Positions 50,259 to 60,143 of a DNA stretch of 64,000 nt are shown in pieces. This stretch comes from Gemmatimonadota bacterium. GTDB taxonomy: Bacteria; 4572-55; J002. The notes beneath the pieces are model-generated. The model had not been told where the DNA came from, made no database searches, and was given only the letters and a program-made list of their open reading frames with translations. Location of the stretch: NCBI GenBank assembly GCA_003697105.1, contig RFFQ01000113.1:1-64000 (forward strand), given 5' to 3'. The position numbers were made by a program, and so were the translations under genes. The first letter of the stretch is position 1. Each line of letters begins with the position of its first letter.

Positions 50259-50971
50259 GCTTCTGACCTCGCGAATTGAACTAAGGCTTGGCGGGCTTCT
50301 TCGGCGGTATGAACCGGTGCAGGGAAGGTAAAGCGATAGCGTTTATGCTGATAATGGGTATCGATACCAAACGCATCAATACCCACCATTGTTACGGGTT
50401 CATTTTCCGGGATTTCCATGGATTTCATGGACTTAAAATAATGGCGCAAGGCGGCTTGATGATCGGTATTCATGTGGTCAATGATCGCTTTTTCTGTGGT
50501 TTCGTCAAAGGGGTTAGGCTGGAGAAAATCCGCCGGTTCAATCCAAAAAATTTTACCAAATCCACCAATATACCGGATACGCGTGAGGTGGATCGTCCAA
50601 AAATCAAAATCATGGGCGGTATGGTAGCCGCGTGCTTGTGGGAAATAGCGGTAATATCGTTCGGCGATGGCGTCCACATCTTCTGTTCGGCGGGCTTGTC
50701 CCAAATAGGTGATACGTCCATGTGCTTGCACATCGGCATCCGGTGACGCTTCCACCAGCGTTAAGGAGACATGGGGATCGTGCTGGATGTTTTTGGTGTG
50801 CTGGGCAATACGACTGATGAGAATCACCATTTGCCCGTGGCGATCCACACAGTAGGGGGCAACCGATCCGAAGGGGTAGCCGGGCATTTGCACGGAGTGG
50901 GTGGCCAGGATACCGTGCCCGACGGTACGGTACAACTCGGCTGCGGTCTGAATAGCAGTGGTGTGGGGCAT
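50255..50971 (-). CDS. HugZ-like pyridoxamine 5'-phosphate oxidase family protein with DUF2470-type C-terminus
   Basis: GILATHSVQMPGYPFGSVAPYCVDRHGQMVILIS...IDHMNTDHQAALRHY...VGIDAFGIDTHY. Confidence 0.87.
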   Translation of the reverse strand: MPHTTAIQTAAELYRTVGHGILATHSVQMPGYPFGSVAPYCVDRHGQMVILISRIAQHTKNIQHDPHVSLTLVEASPDADVQAHGRITYLGQARRTEDVDAIAERYYRYFPQARGYHTAHDFDFWTIHLTRIRYIGGFGKIFWIEPADFLQPNPFDETTEKAIIDHMNTDHQAALRHYFKSMKSMEIPENEPVTMVGIDAFGIDTHYQHKRYRFTFPAPVHTAEEARQALVQFARSEA

Positions 50972-51044
50972 AATCGCTCCTATAGCAAAGCGACGAAATG
51001 AAATCGATCACTTCGTCGCTTTGAGGCTTAAAATGAGGGTTCTG

Positions 51045-51554
51045 TTATTCGTTGCTTTCAGCTTCCGGCGCACGTTCGCCTAATTCTCGATCCAGCAGAA
51101 ACAATGCCTGCCCGGAGTCACCGATGAGTTTCAATTTTTCGATGATGTCGGTCGCATTTTCTTCTTCTTCAACTTGCTCATCGATAAACCAGTGGAGTAA
51201 GGTCTGGAAGGCGTAATCTTTTTCTTCCACTGCCAGCGCGTATAAGTCATTAATCCGCGAGGTGATATATTGTTCGTGCTGTAGTACGGCTTCAAAAATT
51301 TGCAACGGGTTTGTCAACTCAATTTCGGGTTTATCAATGGTTTTAAGTTCCACCGAGCCACCGCGGCGCAGGATAAAATGGTAAAACTTCATCGCATGTT
51401 CGATCTCTTCCTGCCATTGCAATTGCAACCAGTGGGCAAAACCGTTCAGATTTCTTTCGGCAAAATGAGCGGACATCGCTAAATAGATATACGCTGACTG
51501 AAATTCAGCTTGAATTTGATCATTGATCGCGTCTTGAATCTTTTTATTCATCAT
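51045..51554 (-). CDS. Ferritin
   Basis: MNKKIQDAINDQIQAEFQSAYIYLAMSAHFAERNLNGFAHWLQLQWQEEIEHAMKFYHFI...WFIDEQVEEE. Confidence 0.94.
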   Translation of the reverse strand: MMNKKIQDAINDQIQAEFQSAYIYLAMSAHFAERNLNGFAHWLQLQWQEEIEHAMKFYHFILRRGGSVELKTIDKPEIELTNPLQIFEAVLQHEQYITSRINDLYALAVEEKDYAFQTLLHWFIDEQVEEEENATDIIEKLKLIGDSGQALFLLDRELGERAPEAESNE

Positions 51555-51606
51555 AGACTCCTTTCATCTGAGCTTATTAATGTTATAAAAATGTTATAAG
51601 TATGAC

Positions 51607-51652
51607 CAAAAAAAGGGTTTGCTAACCCCTTCGGGTTTTAAATCAGCAAACC
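51607..51652 (-). terminator. Intrinsic terminator downstream of pgi
   Basis: Minus strand: GGTTTGCT...AGCAAACC-CTTTTTTT. Confidence 0.8.
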
Positions 51653-51708
51653 AATCTACAGATTATGAATGGCTACATCATATAAAAATTCGCGATGCGG
51701 GTCAATGC

Positions 51709-53157
51709 CTAATTTTCGGGTTTGAGTTTGGTTTTCATGATCGTTTTGTAGGCTTCCACTCCCGGTTGGTTAAAAGCATCTACATTGGCTAGAGCACCTT
51801 CATACGCCACAGAAAGTGCCAAGATGTACATGATTTGCCCCACATAGTAGGCATTAAGTTGGGGTAAGGTAAAGGTTGCATTCAGCCGTCCGGCAGAGAT
51901 TTGCGCTTCCGCATTGGCGGCAAGTGCCGCATCGAGTCCTTGGCTCATGGAGATGTTGGTAAAGGCATTAAATGCCGGAAATTCGGGATAGGGGTTCGGG
52001 ATCACCGGATCGGGGTTCCACTGTTCAACCCGTACAAACTGTACCACTTTATCGAGGGTCCCTTCCTGATGTTGCTGAACTTGCGCGTGCATATCTGTTG
52101 TTCCGACGGCTACGATGGGTGTGCGCCCGTAATGAACCACATTACCCGCCCGGTCATATTTTTTGCCTAAACTTTCTGCCAGTAACTGGATGTACCATTC
52201 GGCGAGGGATTTAAGCGTGTTGCTATACGGCATAAACACTTCGATATTACGTCCGTACTTCACATACGCCAGATATTTGAGTACCGCATTTAGGAGTGCC
52301 ATGTTCTCAAACGGGTCTGCCGCTTGGGTCTGCTGATCGGCGTCTCGGGCACCTTGTAAAAAGGCATGGATATCGAAGCCCAATGCCGCTCCGGTCACCA
52401 ACCCGACGTCGGAAAATACACTGAATCGCCCGCCCACACCGTCCGGTACACGGAATATTTGCCAGCCATTTTTCACTGCCATTTTGTGGAGGATTGTCTC
52501 TTTTTCGTCGTCTCTGGGATCGGTGACGGCAACGACGGTGGTCTTAATGTTGGCTTCTTTCAATTTTTGCTGGAGGACAAAAAAGCACGCCATCGTTTCC
52601 ATCGTACTGCCGGATTTGGAGATGATTTGTAATAGCACGTGGTAATCCGGGGTTATGCGGGCATCCCGCTGGAGGTGCTCCGCCAGTTGTGAGGTATGCG
52701 CCGGGTCCACATTGTTGCCGGAAAAATAATATTTCGGGCGACCACCCCGTTCGGCGGGGGTCAGTTCGTTCCAAAACTCCCCGCACTGCAGATCAAAAAG
52801 TACTTTGTTACCCAAAAACGATCCCCCGATGCCCAAAGAGACGACGGTATCAACCTGATTTTTAAGGGATTCTCCCCACGTGATTAACTGTTGTACGGTT
52901 TCGGTGGTGTTTAAGTGATCATGACCGCGATCCAAATACGGCAGTTGGGTGAATAAAACATCTTCCGGGCTTCCGTCTTTACTGCAGTGATGGGGAATGA
53001 AGCCGGTCTCACGCAAGGTTTGGATTTCGCGATGGGCGGCATCGATTTTATCCTGAAGATGGTCAATGTCGCGCGGAGTTACGCCCTGCTCGTGGAGCAG
53101 ATTTCTAAAATCGAATGTCAAACCTTGGGGGAGGGTTATCATTTTTGTTGACATCAT
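51709..53157 (-). CDS. pgi: Glucose-6-phosphate isomerase
   Basis: VVSLGIGGSFLGNKVLFDL...ISKSGSTMETMACF...GGRFSVFSDVGLV. Confidence 0.93.
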   Translation of the reverse strand: MMSTKMITLPQGLTFDFRNLLHEQGVTPRDIDHLQDKIDAAHREIQTLRETGFIPHHCSKDGSPEDVLFTQLPYLDRGHDHLNTTETVQQLITWGESLKNQVDTVVSLGIGGSFLGNKVLFDLQCGEFWNELTPAERGGRPKYYFSGNNVDPAHTSQLAEHLQRDARITPDYHVLLQIISKSGSTMETMACFFVLQQKLKEANIKTTVVAVTDPRDDEKETILHKMAVKNGWQIFRVPDGVGGRFSVFSDVGLVTGAALGFDIHAFLQGARDADQQTQAADPFENMALLNAVLKYLAYVKYGRNIEVFMPYSNTLKSLAEWYIQLLAESLGKKYDRAGNVVHYGRTPIVAVGTTDMHAQVQQHQEGTLDKVVQFVRVEQWNPDPVIPNPYPEFPAFNAFTNISMSQGLDAALAANAEAQISAGRLNATFTLPQLNAYYVGQIMYILALSVAYEGALANVDAFNQPGVEAYKTIMKTKLKPEN

Positions 53158-53256
53158 GCTCTCCTATATAACAATACCTGCACCAAAATTTTTTGAAGAC
53201 CTTAGTGGTTTTATTATCAATTCGCAAATTTGATAAACATCTCGGCATCACACAAC

Positions 53257-53760
53257 TCAAAATGACTGAAATTGATGCTGATAGCGGACACGGTTTTGCC
53301 GAAAGGCTTCCATGGTGATCATAGCGACCGAATTTGCCAAATTGTAAGCGCGAATGTTCCCCAAAATGGGAATTTTCAGACACCGCTCTGTGTACTGTTC
53401 CCGAAGCGCGGCGGGTAAGCCGTGCGTTTCATTACCAAACAGAAAGAGATCGCCCGGTTGAAATTCAACGTCGGTATAGTAGCGGCTGCCAAATTTGGTA
53501 ATCAGATAAAAATTAAAATCGGTTAGGGGAAAGTCCTTTAGGGACGCATATATCTGATAATCCAAGTGTTCCCAGTAGTCAAGTCCGGCACGTTTAACGG
53601 TACGGTCACTCAACACAAACCCAAAGGGGCGGATAAGATGCAAGCGTGCCCGAAGTCCGGCGCATAACCGCCCGATATTTCCGGTATTTTCCGGAATTTG
53701 AGGTGAATATAAACCGACATGAAAGGTCGGGATTTCCCGTTGGTGGGGTGATCTTTCCAT
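53257..53760 (-). CDS. trmL: tRNA (cytidine/uridine-2'-O-)-methyltransferase TrmL
   Basis: VGLYSPQIPENTGNIGRLCAG...LFLFGNETHGLP...IPILGNIRAYNLANSVAM; SPOUT family. Confidence 0.93.
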   Translation of the reverse strand: MERSPHQREIPTFHVGLYSPQIPENTGNIGRLCAGLRARLHLIRPFGFVLSDRTVKRAGLDYWEHLDYQIYASLKDFPLTDFNFYLITKFGSRYYTDVEFQPGDLFLFGNETHGLPAALREQYTERCLKIPILGNIRAYNLANSVAMITMEAFRQNRVRYQHQFQSF

Positions 53761-53761
53761 G

Positions 53762-53905
53762 CTAATCCACGTTGAATTGTTCGCGCCACTTATCCAATAC
53801 CATCGTGAGCAGTAATGCCGCCGAAATACCGGTAGAGGCGTAATAATATTCGCCTAGAAAAAAGAACATAGCATAAAGTACCAGCAGGTAAAACGGGATT
53901 TTCAT
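53762..53905 (-). CDS. Small membrane protein (47 aa), not in the ORF track
   Basis: MKIPFYLLVLYAMFFFLGEYYYASTGISAALLLTMVLDKWREQFNVD*, ending 1 nt before the trmL start codon. Confidence 0.5.
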   Translation of the reverse strand: MKIPFYLLVLYAMFFFLGEYYYASTGISAALLLTMVLDKWREQFNVD

Positions 53906-53972
53906 TTGATTATCGTCCGTTTTCGATACACATCTTGTCCTTAATACAAAAAGAGTTGAATCCCAATCCGGG

Positions 53973-55478
53973 TTACAGTTCGTACAGCTCGCCGTATTTT
54001 GTTTTGAGATAGGTCATATACGGTTCGATGGTCATCGATTTACCGGTGACCCGTTCGATGAGTTCTGGAGCGGTGTACTTGCTACCGTGTTGGTAGATAT
54101 TTTCCTTTAACCAACCGTGGAGTATCTCAAACTGTCCCTTTTCGATCTCGGATGGAATCCCCGGATGGGCGTTGAGGGCGGCTTCAAAGAACTGTCCGCT
54201 AAGGATATTCCCCAGCGTATAGCCCGGAAATGAGCCACCGATCATCCCGTGGAACCAGTGTACATCTTGCATACAGCCATCTTTATCATGGGGTGGGGTG
54301 ATGCCCAAATCGCTGGTGTAGCGGGCATTCCACGCTTCCGGTAAATCTTTTACAGCCAGTTTGTTTTCGAGCATTTCATTGGCTAAGTCAAAGCGGATCA
54401 TGACGTGTAAGTTATAGGTGACTTCGTCGGCATCAACCCGGATTAACGAGGGTTCAACTTTGTTGATTGCCCGATAAAATTGACCGGTGTCCACATCGTG
54501 GAGTTGCTCGGGGAAAACCGCCTTCAGTTTTGGGAAAAAGTGTGTCCAAAACTCCCGACTACGTCCAACCACATTTTCCCACAGGCGAGATTGGCTTTCG
54601 TGCACGCCTGCTGAGGTTCCGCGATCCAAAGGTGTACCCTCATAGGCGGGGTTAATGCCCTGCTCGTACATGCCGTGTCCGGCTTCATGCAGGGTGCTGA
54701 ATAGGGCGTCGCTAACGTCATCTTCCCGAAAGCGGGTTGTTATGCGCACATCCCCGATGGAAAATTTGGTGCAAAAGGGGTGGTGGGTGCGATCCTGTCG
54801 CCCCCGGTTCAAATCGTAACCGTATTTTTCAATGACCATGAGTCCAAACCGTTCTTGATCCGCTTCGGGGTAGTGGCGGTGGAGGAAGTCCGTGCGGGGC
54901 GGGGGCTGTTGGCGGATGGCTTCCACCAGCGGCACCAGATGGCGACGCAATTCCGCGAACAGCGGTTGGATGGTGGCAACGGTCATGCCGTAATTCCACC
55001 GGCTAATACGGGCATCTGCCGGATGGTCCAGCTCTGGATAGAATGCGGAATGCTCGCGACTAAAATCCAATGTTTTTTCCAAATAGGGGCGGATTTTCTC
55101 AAAGTCATTTGCTGGGCGGGCTTGTGTCCATATTTGGTAGGATGTGCCGATGTGTTCGTAAAAGCGTCCCATGAAGTCCGCGGGAACTTTTGTTGCCCAT
55201 TCAAAATTGCGCCGTCCTACGCGGATGACACTCGCCTCGTCGGAGTCATAGGGGAGACTTTCTTCATACGGTTTCAGGTCATCCAGCAGTTTGCCGAGTT
55301 CATCCGCCGTTGCTTTTTCGTGAAAAATGCGTCCCAACGTGGCCGTTTGGCGGCTACGGGCGGCGGTGCCACCGGGGGGCATGTAGGTGGATTGGTCCCA
55401 ATGTAAAACGGACAGTACCCGGCTGATGTCTGTCATTTCCTGATAGTAGCGGAGCAACTGTTGATATAATTCGTGCAT
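53973..55478 (-). CDS. M32 family metallocarboxypeptidase (carboxypeptidase Taq)
   Basis: FSTLHEAGHGMYEQGI (HExxH variant HEAGH), HESQSRLWENVVGRS. Start revised from 55562. Confidence 0.93.
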   Translation of the reverse strand: MHELYQQLLRYYQEMTDISRVLSVLHWDQSTYMPPGGTAARSRQTATLGRIFHEKATADELGKLLDDLKPYEESLPYDSDEASVIRVGRRNFEWATKVPADFMGRFYEHIGTSYQIWTQARPANDFEKIRPYLEKTLDFSREHSAFYPELDHPADARISRWNYGMTVATIQPLFAELRRHLVPLVEAIRQQPPPRTDFLHRHYPEADQERFGLMVIEKYGYDLNRGRQDRTHHPFCTKFSIGDVRITTRFREDDVSDALFSTLHEAGHGMYEQGINPAYEGTPLDRGTSAGVHESQSRLWENVVGRSREFWTHFFPKLKAVFPEQLHDVDTGQFYRAINKVEPSLIRVDADEVTYNLHVMIRFDLANEMLENKLAVKDLPEAWNARYTSDLGITPPHDKDGCMQDVHWFHGMIGGSFPGYTLGNILSGQFFEAALNAHPGIPSEIEKGQFEILHGWLKENIYQHGSKYTAPELIERVTGKSMTIEPYMTYLKTKYGELYEL

Positions 55479-55506
55479 ATGTTCTCCTAATGTTGAGGTT
55501 AGGTGT

Positions 55507-56337
55507 TTATAGCTGGTGATGTTTGCTTTGCCGGGGGATGGGCAAATATTCCACACCGCCACTCTGCCGTCGCATCGGTTGGGGATAGAGCGTCATCAGG
55601 TGGAGGATATCCGCGGGCATATCGGTATTGACCGGAAGCCCAAGCGAGCGGGCTTCTTCCGCCGAGATGGGGTAATCATGTGTCCATGTACCACTGGCTA
55701 ATCGGGTGGCGAGTTCTTTCGCGGTGGTTTCGTCCATTGTTCGTCGTAAGAGGTCGGTTGTTGCCGCTTCGAGTTGCTGGATTGCTTTGCGCCCGATGTC
55801 CGCCATCATGAGGGTTTCATCTTCGACCTCGGCAACCGGTTTCTGGTCAACTACTTTCAGGAAGGAGGCGGCGGGATATTGACCCAGTTGGGGATCAATG
55901 GGTCCCAAAACAGAATGTTTACACATGACGATTTCATCCGCGGCTAAGGCAATCAGCGTGCCCCCCGACATGGCATAATGAGGGACAAAGACCGTCACTT
56001 TACCCTTGTGAGTTTGAATAGCACGGGCAATTTGCAATGAAGCCAATACCAATCCCCCCGGGGTATGCAGTACGATGTCTAGCGGAACGTCATCATCGGT
56101 CATGTGGATCGCACGCAAGACTTCCTCCGAGTCATTGATGTCGATGAAGCGCATCAACGGAAAGCCGAGTAAACTCATGGTTTCCTGCCGGTGAACGAGG
56201 AGAATAACCCGCGAGCCGCGCATCTTTTCAATTTGGGCAATCTTTCGCGTTCGCATCGCATCCAGATATCGCCGTTGTAAGGTGGGTTGTAGCGCTGAAA
56301 TGATAAAGAAAAGCCACAGAACATCTATCACACCCAT
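55507..56337 (-). CDS. Membrane ClpP-class serine protease (SDH/SppA-like)
   Basis: N-terminal TM; DIVLHTPGGLVLASLQIARAI; FVPHYAMSGGTLIALAADEIVMCKHSVLGPIDPQLGQ. Confidence 0.88.
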   Translation of the reverse strand: MGVIDVLWLFFIISALQPTLQRRYLDAMRTRKIAQIEKMRGSRVILLVHRQETMSLLGFPLMRFIDINDSEEVLRAIHMTDDDVPLDIVLHTPGGLVLASLQIARAIQTHKGKVTVFVPHYAMSGGTLIALAADEIVMCKHSVLGPIDPQLGQYPAASFLKVVDQKPVAEVEDETLMMADIGRKAIQQLEAATTDLLRRTMDETTAKELATRLASGTWTHDYPISAEEARSLGLPVNTDMPADILHLMTLYPQPMRRQSGGVEYLPIPRQSKHHQL

Positions 56338-57092
56338 GGTGATCCTCCTGATGAGCGATAACCGTTTGGAAAAAAACCATAACGCCCTTCGTCGGCATAA
56401 AACCGGCGGTAGGTGCGTTCGGATCGTTTAATTAGCGGGGTTAATATCCAGCCGGCGAGAAATCCGCCGATATGTGCCCACCACGCAATGCCACCGGTGG
56501 TTGGAGGCAATAGTAGCGAAAACACGCCGGGGATGATCTGGGTCATAAACCAGAAGAAGGCAAAAAAGATGGCGTACACTTCCACAAAAACCGGAAAAAT
56601 AAATACCGGAATGACCATCACCAGCCGTGCCAGCGGGAACAGACGCACATAACAGCCGATGACTCCCGCAATTGCGCCGGAGGCACCTAACGCCGGAACA
56701 ACCGAATGCGCATTTAACACGGCATGAGCCAGAGATGCCGCTATCCCACATAACAGATAAAAGCAGAGAAAACGCATGGACCCAAGTCGATCTTCCACCG
56801 CGGGTGCAAAAATCCAAAGTGTCCACATGTTCAAAATCAGATGTATCCAGCTGCCATGCAAGAACATGTTGGAGAAAAACGGGAGATAGTCGAATAGGGT
56901 GTGGGGCGGTGCGACTCCCGCGAGATGCCCAAAGTAGCGCGCCGGAATCAGGGCAAATACGGCAAGAAACCGCTCCAGCACCGGTGGTGAAAGGGATGCC
57001 TGAAACATAAAAATCATCCCGTTTAGGAATATTAGCATCCACGTAATCAGGGGTGGGTAACGGGTGGCTACACCATCTTGAATCGGAAACAT
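56328..57092 (-). CDS. Rhomboid family intramembrane serine protease
   Basis: FFSNMFLHGSWIHLILNMWTLWIF; ALGASGAIAGVIGCY (GASG catalytic Ser); WWAHIGGFLAGWI. Confidence 0.93.
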   Translation of the reverse strand: MFPIQDGVATRYPPLITWMLIFLNGMIFMFQASLSPPVLERFLAVFALIPARYFGHLAGVAPPHTLFDYLPFFSNMFLHGSWIHLILNMWTLWIFAPAVEDRLGSMRFLCFYLLCGIAASLAHAVLNAHSVVPALGASGAIAGVIGCYVRLFPLARLVMVIPVFIFPVFVEVYAIFFAFFWFMTQIIPGVFSLLLPPTTGGIAWWAHIGGFLAGWILTPLIKRSERTYRRFYADEGRYGFFPNGYRSSGGSPWV

Positions 57093-57327
57093 GCGAGTCT
57101 GAATCCATCTTTAGTTATCGTTTTTTGTGAGAGTGTCCTCCGGTTGGGGCGCTTTTTCCCTGTGAAGGTTATACGATCTCTGGATTCGATTGTCAATGAT
57201 AAAACCCCATCCATTTTCCATGATTGGGCTATTGTGGATGCCTTGAAAAGGTTGTATATTGGGCGTCCACTCTAGCGAATCCATTTTGCGATCTCTATCA
57301 CAACATTTTTATGGCAAACTCGGGCTT

Positions 57328-59127
57328 ATGATTTCTCCCTATTTTCAATATAAAGATTTTATGCAACAGCATTATGGTACTCAACTTCACCGGATTCCAC
57401 TGGATATGGGTGATAGTTGTCCCAATCGCCTGCCGGATGGCTCCGGGGGGTGTACGTTTTGTAATCTGCGGGGCAGTAGAGCGATTCAAACCCTCGGTTA
57501 TGAAACGGTTTATGAGCAAGTTGATGCCGCTATCCGCTTTGCCCAGAGACGCTACCGGGCGACCCAATTTATCGCTTATATTCAGGCGTTTTCGGCGACT
57601 TTTGGGGCGAAGCGGCAACAGCAATATCTGGATTTGCTTTCCCGCTTCCCTTTTAGAGCGGTAGTCTTTGGCACCCGGCCGGATTATTTAACCCGATCCG
57701 CTTATGCTTTTTTGCAACAGCTTAATGAGTCGCTTGAAGTGTGGGTGGAGCTTGGTGTGCAGACCGTCCATGATCGCACTCTCCGGCGGATTAATCGGGG
57801 CCATGATTGGAGCGCCAGTGAACGGGCTATCCAGAAGCTACATGACACCGGTCTTCGGGTTGCCGTCCACGTGATTTTGGGGTTGCCCGGCGAAACTCCC
57901 GAAGACTTCCAATATACTGCCAATACCCTGGCGTCACTGCCGATTTCTGGGGTGAAAATCCACAATCTGCATATCGAAAAAGGTACGACTCTCGCTAAAG
58001 AACATGCGCTTACGCCGGTGCCTACCTTGATGGAATATGAATACGCCGAACATCTCATGGATTTTATCCGGCGGATGCCGCCAGACATCCCCATTATGCG
58101 TATCCATACGGACACGTTGCCGGAAGAACTCATTGCGCCCAAATGGCATATGGATACCCAACAGTTTAAGGCGTATGTAATTCGTCAAATGGTGTATCGT
58201 CAGTGGCGGCAAGGTGATTTATACCGCCATGGCTCGCCCTCTATGCCCATTGATCCTGAACCACCCGCGCCGGTCGCTACGGCGGATGGCTCCATTACCT
58301 TCTGGAGTGCCGATTATAAAGAACATTACCACGCAGCCGTCGGTGCGCGAACCGAAGCGTTGGAGAAGTTTATCCGGCCTTCTAACTTAATCGACCGATT
58401 AAAAAAAGGGGATGTCCGGTTGCTGGATGTTTGCTTCGGGTTAGGGTATAACAGTTTAATGGCGCTGGATGTGGCTCTTGCCACCAATGGTAAAGAACCG
58501 CTCCATGCGTTGGAGATTGTGGCGTTAGAAATGGATAAACGGGTGGTGCAAGCGGCGAGTCAGGCGCTTATCCCCTTAGAGACGGATTCATTTTGTTGGC
58601 AAACGGCTTTGCACGACCTTGTAACCCACGGTCACTGCACCGTAAGCCCGTCGGCTTCCATTGATATACGCTGGGGCGATGCACGTTTTACCGCTTCTCA
58701 ACTTCAACCCCATAGCATTGATATTATCTATCTGGATGCGTTTTCGACACAGCGGAACAGTGAACTCTGGACGGTTGATTTTTTCCGACAGTTACGAAAT
58801 CTGATGAAAGCGGATGGCGTTCTGATTACGTATTGCGCGGCGATTCCGGTGCGAAGCGGTCTTCTTGCCGCGGGTTTTCAGGTGGGAGAAACACCGCCGG
58901 TGGGGCGAGACCGGGGCGGAACTATCGCCGCCATCCAAGCGAACCATATTCCGCGACCTCTTCCGGCGAATGATCGTCATCTCATCGAGCACACGACCCG
59001 CGGGATTCCCTACCGCGACCCGTATGGCGTCTGGACAAATACGGAAATCTTAAGGCACCGGGAAGCGGAGATTTTAAAGTATAAGCAGGCTCGTGCATCG
59101 AACAGAATCGGGGCGGAGGTTTCATGA
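57328..59127 (+). CDS. Fusion: TIGR01212-type radical SAM (YhcC/YtqA-like) + MnmC-like (DUF752) methyltransferase
   Basis: N-term HRIPLDMGDSCPNRLPDGSGGCTFCN; C-term LLDVCFGLGYNSLMAL...IDIRWGDAR...IDIIYLDAFSTQRNSELWTVDFFRQL. Start revised from 57259. Confidence 0.9.
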   Translation: MISPYFQYKDFMQQHYGTQLHRIPLDMGDSCPNRLPDGSGGCTFCNLRGSRAIQTLGYETVYEQVDAAIRFAQRRYRATQFIAYIQAFSATFGAKRQQQYLDLLSRFPFRAVVFGTRPDYLTRSAYAFLQQLNESLEVWVELGVQTVHDRTLRRINRGHDWSASERAIQKLHDTGLRVAVHVILGLPGETPEDFQYTANTLASLPISGVKIHNLHIEKGTTLAKEHALTPVPTLMEYEYAEHLMDFIRRMPPDIPIMRIHTDTLPEELIAPKWHMDTQQFKAYVIRQMVYRQWRQGDLYRHGSPSMPIDPEPPAPVATADGSITFWSADYKEHYHAAVGARTEALEKFIRPSNLIDRLKKGDVRLLDVCFGLGYNSLMALDVALATNGKEPLHALEIVALEMDKRVVQAASQALIPLETDSFCWQTALHDLVTHGHCTVSPSASIDIRWGDARFTASQLQPHSIDIIYLDAFSTQRNSELWTVDFFRQLRNLMKADGVLITYCAAIPVRSGLLAAGFQVGETPPVGRDRGGTIAAIQANHIPRPLPANDRHLIEHTTRGIPYRDPYGVWTNTEILRHREAEILKYKQARASNRIGAEVS

Positions 59128-60089
59128 CAACGGCGACCTCATTTTGGATTGTGGCCCCCCAAACCGGCCAATTTCGCTCAGAATCGTTGCCCCCTTTAGC
59201 CCCAAATGAGGTGGGTGTACGCACCCTATATAGCGGGATTAGTCGCGGTACCGAACGGTTGGTTTTTAAGGGCGATGTACCGGTTTCCCAATATCCGGTT
59301 ATGCGGGCACCATTTATGGCAGGAGAATTTCCTTTTCCGGTTAAGTACGGCTATTGTAACGTGGGAGTGGTAGTGGAAGGTGTCCCAGCATGGCAGGGAG
59401 CACGGGTATTTAGCTTGTTTCCACATCAGGATTATTTTCATCTTCGCACAGATGATCTGCTGCGTATCCCGGAGACGGTACCCTCCGAGCGAGCCGTTTT
59501 GGCGGCAAATATGGAGACTGCACTAAACAGCATTTGGGATAGCGACCTGCGGATTGGCGACCGGGTTGCCGTCATCGGTGCCGGGGTGGTGGGGTGCTTA
59601 ATTGCCTATCTTGCCGCCCAAATTCCAGCGGTCAATGTGACCCTGATCGATACATATCCGCCACGGCAGACCATTGCCGATCACTTGAACATCCCATTTC
59701 AAACACCGGATCAGGTGCAGAGCGAGTTTGACCGAATTTTTCACGCCAGCGGCCATCCGGCAGGGTTACAAACGGCGTTACAGTGGGCGGCACCAGAAGC
59801 GCAAATTATCGAAGCGAGTTGGTTTGGAGATACAGAAGTGTGTTTACCCCTTGGGGAGGCATTTCACTCCCGGCGGTTGCAGGTTATTGGTTCGCAAGTG
59901 GGATCGGTTGCCATCTCTCGCCGGACACGATATACTTCCCGGCAACGCTTGGCATTAGCACTCTCACTTCTCGCGGATGACCGGCTGGACGCGTTGTTCA
60001 CGGATCGTATTGCCTTTGCGGATTTACCGGAGCAGTATCCCCGCTTGTTGAATGCCGCGTCCGTACTGGGCATCATTGTGAAATATTAG
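59124..60089 (+). CDS. MDR-family (zinc-type alcohol dehydrogenase-like) oxidoreductase
   Basis: LYSGISRGTERLVFKGDVP...VIGAGVVGCLIAYLAA; ATGA overlap with the preceding gene. Confidence 0.83.
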   Translation: MTTATSFWIVAPQTGQFRSESLPPLAPNEVGVRTLYSGISRGTERLVFKGDVPVSQYPVMRAPFMAGEFPFPVKYGYCNVGVVVEGVPAWQGARVFSLFPHQDYFHLRTDDLLRIPETVPSERAVLAANMETALNSIWDSDLRIGDRVAVIGAGVVGCLIAYLAAQIPAVNVTLIDTYPPRQTIADHLNIPFQTPDQVQSEFDRIFHASGHPAGLQTALQWAAPEAQIIEASWFGDTEVCLPLGEAFHSRRLQVIGSQVGSVAISRRTRYTSRQRLALALSLLADDRLDALFTDRIAFADLPEQYPRLLNAASVLGIIVKY

Positions 60090-60095
60090 GGATAT

Positions 60096-60143
60096 GAGTT
60101 GGGGAGTTTAGGAGTTTGGGAGTTTAGAAGTTAGGGAGTTAAA
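60096..60143. repeat. Degenerate 8-bp tandem repeat (GAGTTTRG)6 abutting the next start codon
   Basis: gagttggg|gagtttag|gagtttgg|gagtttag|aagttagg|gagttaaa in exact 8-bp register. Confidence 0.85.
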
